12,118 bases of DNA from an uncultured bacterium (GCA_905215045.1 CAJMOO010000055.1:1-12118), one strand, 5' to 3'; counted from the stretch's first letter, positions 1 to 7,243 are shown. Numbers and translations: made by a program. The notes: generated from the letters alone by a model not told the origin.

Positions 1-1294
1 ATACCTGTTTACGACCTGTCTTCATGGACTGTGCAAGGTTACGTTTTGCTGGACATACGAATGAACATGATCCACACTCAACGCATTCTGCTCCATAAAG
101 TTTTTCAAACTCGTCAAACTTGTTATGATCTGCTAATACAGATAATTTTGCTGGCATCAGCTTCTGCGGACAGACGCTTACACATCTTCCACAACGAATA
201 CAATTGCTTGGCTGGTTTGCAGCAACTTCATCTTTTGTGAACGCTAAGAAGCATGAGAATGTTTTCACAGCTGGTACGTCTGTTGTAAACATTGCCATAC
301 CCATCATAGGTCCACCAGAAATGATCTTTTCAGGCTGTGTTTTAAATCCACCAGCTGCTTCGATCAGTTCTTCTACATTTGTTCCTGTACGGACTTTAAA
401 GTTGCTTGGGTTTTTGATCGCATCTCCAGTCACTGTCACAATACGTTCATATAATGGTTTTCCGTCTTTGACAGCTTCTTTGATCGCTACGATCGTAGCT
501 ACATTATCAACGATGCATCCTGCATCTGCTGGTAACATGCTAGAGTTGATACTTCTTCCTGTTGTTGCATAAATTAAAGAACGCTCTGCACCCTGTGGGT
601 ATTTTGTCTTTAATGTTGCAACACTGATTCTTGCATCACCTTTTACCAGTGCTTCTACTTTGGCAATTGCATCTTTTTTGTTATCTTCAATACCAATGAT
701 ACCTTTTGCTTTTGGGAACATATCAAGTACGATATTTAATCCTTCAATTAAAAGTTCTGGTGTTTCCATTAAGATGCGGTAGTCACCTGTGATATAAGGT
801 TCACACTCAGCTCCGTTTACGATGATATATTCGATCGCATCTGGATCTTTTGGAGCTAATTTTACGTGTGTTGGGAATCCGGCTCCACCAAGTCCTACGA
901 TTCCGGCTTCTTTGATTGCTGCTAAAACATCATCTTTAGACATCTGGTCATAAGGTTTTGCTTCGTATGCAACTTCTTTAAATTCTCCGTCATTCTCAAT
1001 TACGATAGAGTTAACTTTTGCTCCGGCTGGAGTCATTCTTGGCTCGATCGCCTTAACAGTTCCTGAAACAGAGCTGAAAATGTTTGCGGATACAAATCCT
1101 CCAGCTTCTGCCACCTTCTGGCCTACTAACACCTGATCTCCTTTGCTAACGATTGGTTGTGCAGGAGCACCGATGTGCTGACCTAAAGGTAAAACAACAT
1201 CTCCTTTTGGCAGGTATTCGGTGATTGGTGAATTCTTTGCAAATTCTTTACCATCTGCCGGATGAACACCGCCGCTAAATGTAAACAATGCCAT
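1..1294 (-). CDS. rnfC: RnfC, electron-transport (ferredoxin:NAD+ oxidoreductase) complex subunit C, partial at 3' end
   Basis: This is the NADH/FMN-side subunit of the Rnf complex, which passes electrons between reduced ferredoxin and NAD+ and pumps Na+ or H+ across the membrane. The frame is open from the ATG at 1294 to the window edge, giving 431 residues and no stop, so only a short C-terminal part is missing. Visible features are a glycine-rich nucleotide/FMN-binding segment GLGGAGFP at residues 134-141, the nearby VNGAECEPYITGDYRIL stretch, and two [4Fe-4S] motifs: CIRCGRCVSVCP (Cys 365, 368, 371, 375) and CVECGSCSFVCP (Cys 404, 407, 410, 414). The start is supported by an AAAGGAAGG ribosome site just upstream. 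In clostridia rnfC normally opens an rnfCDGEAB operon, and here it is first after a promoter, so rnfD is expected just left of the window. The leader holds a terminator-like hairpin and a tiny ORF (separate entries). Identification is firm. Confidence 0.96.
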   Translation of the reverse strand, partial: MALFTFSGGVHPADGKEFAKNSPITEYLPKGDVVLPLGQHIGAPAQPIVSKGDQVLVGQKVAEAGGFVSANIFSSVSGTVKAIEPRMTPAGAKVNSIVIENDGEFKEVAYEAKPYDQMSKDDVLAAIKEAGIVGLGGAGFPTHVKLAPKDPDAIEYIIVNGAECEPYITGDYRILMETPELLIEGLNIVLDMFPKAKGIIGIEDNKKDAIAKVEALVKGDARISVATLKTKYPQGAERSLIYATTGRSINSSMLPADAGCIVDNVATIVAIKEAVKDGKPLYERIVTVTGDAIKNPSNFKVRTGTNVEELIEAAGGFKTQPEKIISGGPMMGMAMFTTDVPAVKTFSCFLAFTKDEVAANQPSNCIRCGRCVSVCPQKLMPAKLSVLADHNKFDEFEKLYGAECVECGSCSFVCPAKRNLAQSMKTGRKQV

Positions 1295-1295
1295 T

Positions 1296-1352
1296 TTAAG
1301 CCTTCCTTTCTTCTTTACATTTTTTTCCATTGCGAAAAAAAAGAGTTCTCAT
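1296..1352 (-). CDS. Possible 18-residue leader ORF upstream of rnfC
   Basis: This is a short open frame encoding MRTLFFRNGKKCKEERKA and ending in TAA. It is preceded by AAAGGAG (1363-1369) with 10 bases before the ATG, an acceptable ribosome site. Its start codon is the first three bases of the 3' arm of the hairpin at 1335-1369, and its TTT codons lie in the T-tract. Its stop ends one base before the rnfC ATG, an arrangement typical of translational coupling. The peptide is basic and I recognise no family. It could be a chance ORF: a 57-base frame is easily random, and the real support is only the ribosome site and the geometry. If translated, ribosome loading would compete with the hairpin. 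Function is inference. Confidence 0.3.
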   Translation of the reverse strand: MRTLFFRNGKKCKEERKA

Positions 1353-1369
1353 GAAATGAAAACTCCTTT
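1335..1369 (-). terminator. Rho-independent terminator-like hairpin in the rnfC leader (candidate attenuator)
   Basis: On the minus strand GAGTTTTCAT (1365-1356) pairs with ATGAGAACTC (1352-1343) over 10 base pairs including one G-T wobble, with loop TTC. The stem can extend by four more pairs using AAAG (1369-1366). Eight T residues (1342-1335) follow directly, as in intrinsic terminators. It lies between the rnf promoter (1383-1411) and the rnfC start, so transcripts from that promoter must pass it. It could instead end read-through from the proA operon, but it would still act on rnf transcripts. Confidence 0.6.
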
Positions 1370-1382
1370 GAACACAAGACTT

Positions 1383-1411
1383 ATGATATCACAGTCTTTT
1401 TTATTTTTCAA
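1383..1411 (-). promoter_or_regulatory. Sigma-A-type promoter for rnfC, extended -10
   Basis: Minus strand reads TTGAAA (1411-1406), a 17-base spacer, then TATCAT (1388-1383). The -10 is preceded by TGA, making an extended -10 (TGATATCAT). The predicted start site is near 1376, giving an untranslated leader of about 80 bases. It lies in the spacer after proA, so rnf is expressed independently of the proBA group. This is the best placed promoter-like sequence in the spacer. Confidence 0.65.
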
Positions 1412-1439
1412 TGTTTTTTTAACATTTTCTTTGCATTTG

Positions 1440-1470
1440 CATACAAAATTCTGTGTTTTCCTTCAGAATT
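1440..1470 (-). terminator. Weak hairpin after proA, possible operon end
   Basis: AATTCTG (1470-1464) and CAGAATT (1453-1447) form a perfect 7-pair stem with a 10-base loop on the minus strand. The tail has only two more T residues, then GTATG, so it is a poor intrinsic terminator. It is the only stem-loop between proA and the rnf promoter that resembles one. Termination may instead occur at the stronger hairpin at 1335-1369. Confidence 0.25.
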
Positions 1471-1528
1471 CCTTAAGAATTTGAAGAAATTGGCAATTTA
1501 CTTCTATATAATATAGATTATCTGCATA

Positions 1529-2770
1529 TTATTTTCGAATCTGTCCATTGCCATAAATGATGAACTTACTTGTTGTCAGGGCATCTAATCCCATTGGTCC
1601 TCTGGCATGGATCTTCTGTGTACTGATTCCGATCTCTGCTCCGAAGCCAAATTCAAATCCATCCGTAAATCTTGTAGACGCATTGACATAAACAGCTGCC
1701 GCATCAATCTGGTTTAAGAATTCCTGAGCATTCTGGTAAGAATCTGTGATGATCGCTTCGGAATGTCCTGTATTGTAATGATTGATATGTGCTACTGCTT
1801 CCTCAAAGCTGTCAACTGTTTTAACAGATATGATGGAATCTAAGTATTCTGTACCCCAGTCTTCTTCTGTCGCAGGAATAACCTGGTCATTTAAAGCACA
1901 GACTCTTTCATCTCCACGCACCTGTACACCTTTTGCTAATAAAGCTTCAATGATGGCTGGTCCATGACTTTCTAAGATATTTTTATGTAAAACTAAAGAC
2001 TCACATGTATTGCATGTTCCAAGTCTCTGTGTCTTTGCATTGATAATGATGTTGACTGCCATATCTTTCTGGGCAAATTCATCAACATACACATGACAGT
2101 TCCCTGTTCCTGTCTCGATCACTGGAACGGTGGAATTCTTTACAACACTCTGAATCAGTCCTGCACCGCCTCTTGGAATCAGAACATCTAAGTAATCGTT
2201 TAACTGCATCATCTTTGTCGCTGTCTCACGGCTTGTGTCTGTTAAGAGCTGAATGCTGTATTTTGGCATATGACAGGACTCCAGGGCACTCTGGATCACG
2301 TTTGTGATCGCAAGATTTGAATTGATCGCATCGCTTCCACCACGCAGAAGACATGCATTTCCTGTCTTAAAGCATAGGGCAAATGCGTCCGCTGTTACAT
2401 TTGGGCGGGATTCATAGATGATTCCGACAACACCGAGTGGCACTGTTTTCTTCCCAATCAAGAGTCCGTTTGGTGTTTTCTGCATATGTTCTACAGAACC
2501 AATAGGGTCGTGAAGTTCGGCTACCTGACGTAATCCCTCTGCCATTGCTTCAATACGGTCAGGGTTTAAGGATAAGCGGTCGATCAATGCTTCGCTCATC
2601 TCATTTTCTCTTGCTGCTTCTACATCTTTATAATTCTCGCTTAAAATGTATTCCTGATTCTGTACCAGACACTTGGCTGCTTCTCTTAATACTTCATTCT
2701 TTTGTTCGATTCCTGCATTACCCAGAATCACGGATGCCTCTTTTGCCTGTTTTCCTAGTTGTTCTAACAT
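1529..2770 (-). CDS. proA: ProA, glutamate-5-semialdehyde dehydrogenase (gamma-glutamyl phosphate reductase)
   Basis: It catalyses NADPH-dependent reduction of gamma-glutamyl phosphate to glutamate-5-semialdehyde, the second step of proline synthesis in the cytoplasm. The 413 residues match the usual full length. Family landmarks include [20 protein letters not shown] (111-130), [14 protein letters not shown] (135-148), IPRGGAGLI (198-206), [14 protein letters not shown] (247-260) with the predicted catalytic Cys253, and the C-terminal [15 protein letters not shown] (389-403). It belongs to the aldehyde dehydrogenase superfamily. The ATG at 2770 follows AAAAGGAGG at 8 bases, a near-perfect ribosome site, so the start is secure. 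It follows the DUF896 gene by 68 bases with no terminator between, and it appears to be last in the transcription unit that contains proB. A second Cys (256) lies close to the catalytic one. Confidence 0.97.
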   Translation of the reverse strand: MLEQLGKQAKEASVILGNAGIEQKNEVLREAAKCLVQNQEYILSENYKDVEAARENEMSEALIDRLSLNPDRIEAMAEGLRQVAELHDPIGSVEHMQKTPNGLLIGKKTVPLGVVGIIYESRPNVTADAFALCFKTGNACLLRGGSDAINSNLAITNVIQSALESCHMPKYSIQLLTDTSRETATKMMQLNDYLDVLIPRGGAGLIQSVVKNSTVPVIETGTGNCHVYVDEFAQKDMAVNIIINAKTQRLGTCNTCESLVLHKNILESHGPAIIEALLAKGVQVRGDERVCALNDQVIPATEEDWGTEYLDSIISVKTVDSFEEAVAHINHYNTGHSEAIITDSYQNAQEFLNQIDAAAVYVNASTRFTDGFEFGFGAEIGISTQKIHARGPMGLDALTTSKFIIYGNGQIRK

Positions 2771-2838
2771 TATGAATGCCTCCTTTTCGGTGCGTTTGGA
2801 TTCCTTTTGAATCTGTGATCTATTTTAGCTGATTTCTT

Positions 2839-3048
2839 CTAGTTTAATCCTTTTGGTTTTAACGGAGTGATAGATCCATCTTCATTTTTGATGCTTACGT
2901 TGTTAAGCTGTGCTCTTAAGTTGGCACGAACAGACTGAATGTATTCATGTCTTAACTTTCTCTGTTCCTCTTTCTGTTCTGGTGTTAATCCGATGGATTT
3001 ATCTAGATTGTATAATTCATTAATTCTCTGAATATCTTTTTCTTTCAT
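2839..3048 (-). CDS. DUF896 / YnzC-family small protein
   Basis: This is a 69-residue, highly charged protein starting MKEKDIQRINELY. The pattern INELYNLDKSIGLTPEQKEEQ (residues 9-29), then the helical stretch RKLRHEYIQSVRANLRAQL (30-48) and the tail I-N-E-D-G-S-I-T-P-L-K-P-K-G-L-N, is characteristic of the DUF896 (UPF0291, YnzC) family of small helical cytoplasmic proteins in Firmicutes. The molecular function is not established; B. subtilis YnzC is near SOS genes. The length is typical. AGAAAGGAA lies about 10 bases before the ATG. It sits between proB (46 bases upstream) and proA (68 bases downstream), in the same direction, so it is probably co-transcribed with proline synthesis genes. 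A role in proline metabolism is not implied by the family. Confidence 0.9.
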   Translation of the reverse strand: MKEKDIQRINELYNLDKSIGLTPEQKEEQRKLRHEYIQSVRANLRAQLNNVSIKNEDGSITPLKPKGLN

Positions 3049-3094
3049 CTTTGATTGTTCCTTTCTGTATTCTTTCTATATAATATATGATTCC

Positions 3095-3949
3095 TTACGC
3101 CTTAAAGTATGGGCGTTCTGTTAAGTATTTTTTGAAGTCAAAGTCTGGACGTTTATGTGCTAAGAATAATGTTCCAACTTCTTCTCCTGCAACGACTTTA
3201 TTGACGTTATTTAAATCATTGCTGTTAACGATGACCATATCGGCTCCAGCATCTGTTACGATATTGGCTGCTGCGATCTTTGTCTCCATTCCGCCGGTTC
3301 CAACTTTCGTTACGGCTCCTTTTGCCATTCTTCCAATCTTTTCATCTAAGACTGGTACTTCGGAGATCAGTTTTGCCAGTGGATTCTTGTGTGGATCATC
3401 TGTATAAAGTCCGTCAATATCTGTTAAGAGGATTAAAAGATCTCCTTCTACAACCGCTGTTACAACTGCAGATAAGGTATCGTTGTCACCAAACTCGATT
3501 TCTTCTGTGGATACGGTATCGTTTTCATTTACGATTGGGATCACGCCAAGTTTTAATAATTCTTCGAAAGTATTCTTAGCATTGTATCTTCTCTCGTCAT
3601 TGAGCATCGTCTCTTTTGTGATCAAAATCTGAGCAGATCCCTGATTGTATTCTGCAAATAGTTTCTGATAGATCATCATTAACTGTCCCTGTCCTACGGC
3701 TGAGCATGCCTGTTTCATTGGAAGGGATGTCGGACGGTTTTCTAATCCTAATGCTTTAAATCCGACACCGATCGCTCCTGATGATACTAAGATCACGTCT
3801 TTTCCGCTGTTATGTAAGTCTGTTAAGACACGGACTAATTTCTCTAATCGGAATAAATTAATGTTTCCTGTTGCTTTGTGAATCAAAGAAGATGTACCTA
3901 CTTTGACGACGATTCTTTGTTTATCTTTTAGTTTTTCACGATTATTCAT
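3095..3949 (-). CDS. proB: ProB, glutamate 5-kinase, short form without PUA domain
   Basis: It phosphorylates glutamate with ATP to gamma-glutamyl phosphate, the first and committed step of proline synthesis. At 284 residues it is an amino-acid-kinase fold alone; the E. coli enzyme is 367 residues with a C-terminal PUA domain, absent here. Visible motifs are VVKVGTSSL (14-22), VSSGAIGVGF (55-64), VNENDTV (140-146), FGDNDTLSA (153-161), TDIDGLYT (176-183) and VGTGGMETK (216-224), covering the glutamate and ATP pockets. The start at 3949 has AAGGAG 10 bases upstream. It begins 26 bases after the COG2509 flavoprotein gene, with no room for a separate promoter, so it is probably transcribed with the flavoprotein genes. 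proA follows after the DUF896 gene. Proline feedback inhibition is normal for the family; how loss of PUA changes it cannot be read here. Confidence 0.96.
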   Translation of the reverse strand: MNNREKLKDKQRIVVKVGTSSLIHKATGNINLFRLEKLVRVLTDLHNSGKDVILVSSGAIGVGFKALGLENRPTSLPMKQACSAVGQGQLMMIYQKLFAEYNQGSAQILITKETMLNDERRYNAKNTFEELLKLGVIPIVNENDTVSTEEIEFGDNDTLSAVVTAVVEGDLLILLTDIDGLYTDDPHKNPLAKLISEVPVLDEKIGRMAKGAVTKVGTGGMETKIAAANIVTDAGADMVIVNSNDLNNVNKVVAGEEVGTLFLAHKRPDFDFKKYLTERPYFKA

Positions 3950-3975
3950 TTTACATTCACTCCTTGAAAGGTATT

Positions 3976-5553
3976 TTACACTGTAACGAGGGCTTGTGCA
4001 ACCTTAATTCCATCCATTGCTGCTGAAGTGATACCACCAGCAAAGCCTGCTCCTTCTCCACATGGGTAGATTCCTTTGATATTGCTCTCGAATCCTTTAT
4101 CTCTCTCGATCCTTAACGGGGAAGATGTTCTTGCTTCAATTCCGCAAAGAACTGTATCTTCTCTGTTAAATCCTTTGATCTTTGTATCAAAATATTCCAT
4201 TCCTTCAGAAATCGCTTCACTGACTGGTTCTGGAAGGCAGTTTCTTAAGTTTCCAAAGCTTGTCATTCCTTTGGTATTTGGTGTGATCTCTCCAAAAGAT
4301 TGTGTGATCTTTCCTTCTCTGAAATCTTTCAATGTCTGGACCGGAATCTTTCCTTTTCCTTCATGAAAAGCTTTTGCTTCCCATTTCTGCTGGAATCTTA
4401 CACCTGCTAATGCGTCATCTCCATCAAAATCATCCGGTGTAACACTTGCGATGATCGCACTGTTTGAATTCTTTGCTGCACGGTCGTGGTTACTCATTCC
4501 ATTGACAGTTAATCGTTCTGGTTCAGATGACGCATTGACAACAAAACCTCCTGGACACATACAGAAAGAATAAACGCTTCTTCCATTGCCTGCATGATAT
4601 GTCAGTTTGTATGATGCAGCTGGCAGATCATATTTGTCTGCGCCTTCTCCATACTGGGAGTGATCGATCATCTCACGTGGGTGTTCCACACGAAGTCCGA
4701 TCGCAAAGGCTTTTGGATTCATCTCTAAATTGCGGTCGGATAAAACTTTAAATGTATCTCTGGCACTGTGTCCCGGTGCTAAGATTGCTGCTTCTGTTTT
4801 GATTTCTTCTTTATCGTTGATGATCAGTCCTGTTAATTTTCCATCTTTAATCACGAAATCTGTCACTTTTGCCTCAAAACGGACATCCCCGCCAAGCGAT
4901 TTGATCTCTTCTCGGATTCCTGCAACAACATTTCTTAAAAGGTCTGTTCCGATATGCGGTTTATTTTCGTATAAGATTTCTTCTGGTGCACCATGTTTTA
5001 CAAACGTTTCTAAGACAAATTTATTTCTTCCGAATTTGTCTTTTACCAATGTGTTTAACTTTCCGTCGGAAAATGTACCTGCGCCGCCTTCTCCAAACTG
5101 TACATTGGATTCAGGATTCAGCTCGCCAGTTTCCCAGAAATGCTCGACATCTTTCATACGGTTTGTGACATCTTTTCCACGTTCCAAGACAACAGGATGT
5201 AATCCGGCTCTCGCAAGCATCAGTGCTGCAAATAGACCTGCCGGTCCCATTCCGATCACAACAGGCGGGTGTTCGAAAGATCTTTGATTTTCTGGGAATT
5301 CAAAGATCTTTTCTTTGACTGCCATGATATTGCGGTTTTTGTTCTTCTTTAAGAATTTCTCTTCTTGATTCTTATTTAATGTCACATCAACGGCATATAC
5401 ATAAGATAATTCTTCTTTTTTTCTCGCATCGATGGATCGTTTTACGATCTTATATTGTTTATATTCTGTATTATGTAATGCTTTTTTTATCTTCTTTTCA
5501 AGTGCTGCCTCTTTGTGATCGATCGGCAGCTTGATCTGGTTGATTCTTATCAT
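3976..5553 (-). CDS. FAD-dependent oxidoreductase of the COG2509 family, substrate unknown
   Basis: This is a cytoplasmic flavoprotein predicted from an ADP-binding Rossmann motif VVIGMGPAGLFAALMLARAG (residues 98-117) ending in the acidic ribose-binding LERG. Further family blocks are VQFGEGGAGTFSDGKL (151-166), ILAPGHSARDTF (257-268), CMCPGGFVVN (331-340) and the C-terminal CGEGAGFAGGITSAAMDG (498-515) that closes the FAD site. An N-terminal region of about 90 residues, rich in Lys and Glu, precedes the FAD domain, as in this family. The start chosen is ATG at 5553 (525 residues): it overlaps the previous stop as ATGA and has AGGA 7 bases upstream. A start 16 codons earlier at 5601 would lie deep in the previous gene and lacks a good site. 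The reaction is unknown. It is translationally coupled to the flavoprotein before it and followed by proB. Confidence 0.88.
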   Translation of the reverse strand: MIRINQIKLPIDHKEAALEKKIKKALHNTEYKQYKIVKRSIDARKKEELSYVYAVDVTLNKNQEEKFLKKNKNRNIMAVKEKIFEFPENQRSFEHPPVVIGMGPAGLFAALMLARAGLHPVVLERGKDVTNRMKDVEHFWETGELNPESNVQFGEGGAGTFSDGKLNTLVKDKFGRNKFVLETFVKHGAPEEILYENKPHIGTDLLRNVVAGIREEIKSLGGDVRFEAKVTDFVIKDGKLTGLIINDKEEIKTEAAILAPGHSARDTFKVLSDRNLEMNPKAFAIGLRVEHPREMIDHSQYGEGADKYDLPAASYKLTYHAGNGRSVYSFCMCPGGFVVNASSEPERLTVNGMSNHDRAAKNSNSAIIASVTPDDFDGDDALAGVRFQQKWEAKAFHEGKGKIPVQTLKDFREGKITQSFGEITPNTKGMTSFGNLRNCLPEPVSEAISEGMEYFDTKIKGFNREDTVLCGIEARTSSPLRIERDKGFESNIKGIYPCGEGAGFAGGITSAAMDGIKVAQALVTV

Positions 5554-6767
5554 TGTCTTCCTATCTGGCTCGCTGCGATGTATCCGGATGTGAATGCCCA
5601 CTGTAGATTATATCCTCCACAGGTTCCATCGACATCTAATAATTCACCGACAACATAAAGCCCTTCTAATAACTTTGATTCTAGTGTTCCCTGTATGATT
5701 TCTTTTGTGGATACGCCTCCGGCTGTTACCTGTGCCATATCATATCCCTTGTATCCTTTGATCTCAACTTCAAAATTCTTTATCATATCTAAGATTCTAT
5801 GAAGATCCTTCTTTGAAATCTGTGCGACTGGCTTTCTTGGATCGATCTTTAGTCTCTGTAAGATCGCATATACCAGTTTTTTATTTAAAAATCCCTGGAA
5901 GAATTCTTCAACGGTCTTATAATTGCAGTTTTTTAAGAATACTTGCGTTGTTTCTTCCAGTGTCATCATCTGTGGCATCAGATTTAGATAGATTTTTACT
6001 TTTTTCTTTCTTCGCAATGCCTCGATCGCAAAATGGCTGATCTGAAAGATTGGAATACCGGAAATTCCGTATTTTGTAAACTGAACTTCTCCATGTTCTT
6101 TGGCGATCAGTTCATTGTTTGCATACACGCTGATATCACTGACATTTCTCACTCCAGAGGTTTCTTTTAGATATTTCCCCTCCGCTTCTAAACCTACCAG
6201 CGACGGAAATGTATCTGTAATCTTATGGTGAAAGCCTTTTGCAAGCTTGTATCCACTTCCGTTGCTGCCTAAATTCGGCTGCGCGCATCCGCCAGCTGCC
6301 AAGATCAGATTGCTTGACTGAAAGCATTTGTCATTACCATAGACATAGAATGTCGATTTACGTTTTTCTGCTTTTGTCACTTCAAAATCTGTCAGAATAT
6401 CGACATGTAAATGTTTTAATTTCTGTGTCAGTGTGTCAACGACTGTTGCCGCCTGTAAGGATGCGGGGTAATAATATCCATTTTGCTCTGTGACAAGCAT
6501 TCCGAGGGATTCAAAGAATTGAATAAGTTCTACCAAACCAAATTCTTCGATCATCGGATAGGCAAAAGAAGGCCTTTGCCCACGGTAACAATTCTCATCC
6601 ATATAAGCATTTGACAGATTACATCTTCCATTTCCTGTCGCTAATATTTTCTTTCCTAATTTATCCATTCGTTCAAGCAAGAGGACTTTCTTATGATGAC
6701 TGGCTGCTGTGATCGCTGCCATCATACCGGAAGCCCCTGCTCCAACGATGATCACGTCATATTTCAT
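5550..6767 (-). CDS. NAD(P)/FAD-dependent oxidoreductase, HI0933/BaiN family (COG2081)
   Basis: This 405-residue flavoprotein begins with MKYDVIIVGAGASGMMAAI, a classical FAD-binding beta-alpha-beta motif (GAGASG at 9-14) with LERMDKLGKKIL (31-42) and ATGNGRCNLSN (43-53). The latter is the signature of the HI0933/BaiN family. The other conserved blocks are AQVTAGGVS (345-353) and GLYVVGELLDVDGTCGGYN (369-387), followed by LQWAFTSG, which form the C-terminal FAD contacts. Members include BaiN of Clostridium scindens, reported to act on bile acid intermediates, but most members, including those in bacteria without bile-acid pathways, have no known substrate. I do not assign BaiN activity. The start at 6767 has GGAG 11 bases upstream. 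It lies 26 bases after the BofC-like gene and overlaps the next flavoprotein gene as ATGA, so the two are likely made together. Confidence 0.9.
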   Translation of the reverse strand: MKYDVIIVGAGASGMMAAITAASHHKKVLLLERMDKLGKKILATGNGRCNLSNAYMDENCYRGQRPSFAYPMIEEFGLVELIQFFESLGMLVTEQNGYYYPASLQAATVVDTLTQKLKHLHVDILTDFEVTKAEKRKSTFYVYGNDKCFQSSNLILAAGGCAQPNLGSNGSGYKLAKGFHHKITDTFPSLVGLEAEGKYLKETSGVRNVSDISVYANNELIAKEHGEVQFTKYGISGIPIFQISHFAIEALRRKKKVKIYLNLMPQMMTLEETTQVFLKNCNYKTVEEFFQGFLNKKLVYAILQRLKIDPRKPVAQISKKDLHRILDMIKNFEVEIKGYKGYDMAQVTAGGVSTKEIIQGTLESKLLEGLYVVGELLDVDGTCGGYNLQWAFTSGYIAASQIGRQ

Positions 6768-6793
6768 TTGTTGTTTTTCTCCAAATTGTTCGT

Positions 6794-7159
6794 TTAACTG
6801 CTGTATGATTCCAGAAAATGATATACTTCTTCTCTGTTTTCAAAGACAAAATTCTCCTTTAACATATTTAAAATATCTGACGGAAGATTTTCTTTCTTCA
6901 TATCTGTGTACTCAAAAACCTCTTTTGTCTTATTGTTGATCACTGCCAGACTGCCATCTAAGATCTTAAGACTGTAGGTTGCTTTCACTTTCTTTTCAGC
7001 TTTTGTCGGTTTCTTTAGCGCTGTCGTTGTTACCTGAGAGCGAACTTCCTGAATCTTGTCCATGTTTTCATTTCTTGAAAATGCCAGATAGCACATATAT
7101 GCGCATAAAACAGTGATCACGATCATATACATGATCAAAAATCGATTGATCTTCTTCAT
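6794..7159 (-). CDS. Small membrane-anchored protein with BofC C-terminal-like region
   Basis: This is a 121-residue protein with a short basic N-terminus (MKKINR), one hydrophobic segment at about residues 7-27, a Lys/Thr-rich linker (about 40-60) and a C-terminal region from 61. The anchor suggests a single membrane pass with the C-terminal part outside. The C-terminal pattern (YSLKILDGSLAVINN, then YTD, NLPSDIL and the ending EEVYHFLESYSS) resembles the BofC C-terminal domain seen in many clostridial proteins. This is recognised by eye only and needs a profile search. BofC in B. subtilis is a forespore protein limiting SpoIVB signalling. AAAGGAGG at 8 bases supports the ATG at 7159. It is first in the group leading to the flavoproteins and proBA, and a candidate sigma-F/G promoter lies just upstream. 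A plain anchored protein of unknown function is the alternative. Confidence 0.6.
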   Translation of the reverse strand: MKKINRFLIMYMIVITVLCAYMCYLAFSRNENMDKIQEVRSQVTTTALKKPTKAEKKVKATYSLKILDGSLAVINNKTKEVFEYTDMKKENLPSDILNMLKENFVFENREEVYHFLESYSS

Positions 7160-7180
7160 GATATCACCCTCCTTTGGCTA

Positions 7181-7210
7181 TATTGTTACCAAAGATGGGA
7201 TTATTTATAC
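7181..7210 (-). promoter_or_regulatory. Candidate forespore (sigma-F/G-like) promoter before the BofC-like gene
   Basis: Minus strand reads GTATA (7210-7206), a 15-base spacer, then GGTAACAATA (7190-7181). These match the B. subtilis sigma-F patterns GywTA and GgnrAnAnTw at every constrained position, with a spacer one base shorter than usual. The start site would be about 7175, just before the ribosome site. The motif is degenerate and could be chance. CTTTGG (7194-7189) and CCAAAG (7177-7172) also form a 6-pair hairpin touching the ribosome site, which would exist only in transcripts starting further upstream. Confidence 0.35.
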
Positions 7211-7243
7211 AAAAAGCCCAGATCTGTTACGACTTGGACTTTT
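7211..7243 (-). terminator. Rho-independent terminator after the flippase gene
   Basis: On the minus strand AGTCCAAGTC (7240-7231) pairs with GATCTGGGCT (7224-7215), with one mismatch and two wobble pairs and loop GTAACA. The stem can extend by three A-T pairs, and a T run follows (the run at 7215-7211 reads TTTTT). It sits 13 bases after the flippase stop codon, which is the usual place. Strength is moderate, so some read-through into the BofC-like gene is possible. Confidence 0.6.

Noticed and set aside
204..572. 122-codon plus-strand open frame opposite rnfC
   Set aside because: It is antisense to a well-conserved coding region with intact RnfC motifs, and no promoter or ribosome site supports it.
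2771..2838. Short stem GATTC/GAATC in the DUF896-proA spacer
   Set aside because: It has only 5 pairs and no T-tract, so it is not a terminator; too small to claim a regulatory role.
1502..3087. The same 14-base AT-rich string TTCTATATAATATA (plus strand) at 1502-1515 and 3074-3087, just after the proA and proB stops
   Set aside because: It is interesting by position, but AT-only repeats of this size are common in AT-rich spacers, and no -35 element or terminator accompanies either copy.
4730..5287. 185-codon plus-strand open frame opposite the COG2509 gene
   Set aside because: It is the antisense shadow of a conserved flavoprotein; its Ser/Pro-rich composition is what antisense reading of this gene gives.
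5550..6767. Assignment of the HI0933-type flavoprotein as the bile-acid enzyme BaiN
   Set aside because: No other bai genes are in the window and the family is broad; the substrate cannot be inferred from these motifs.
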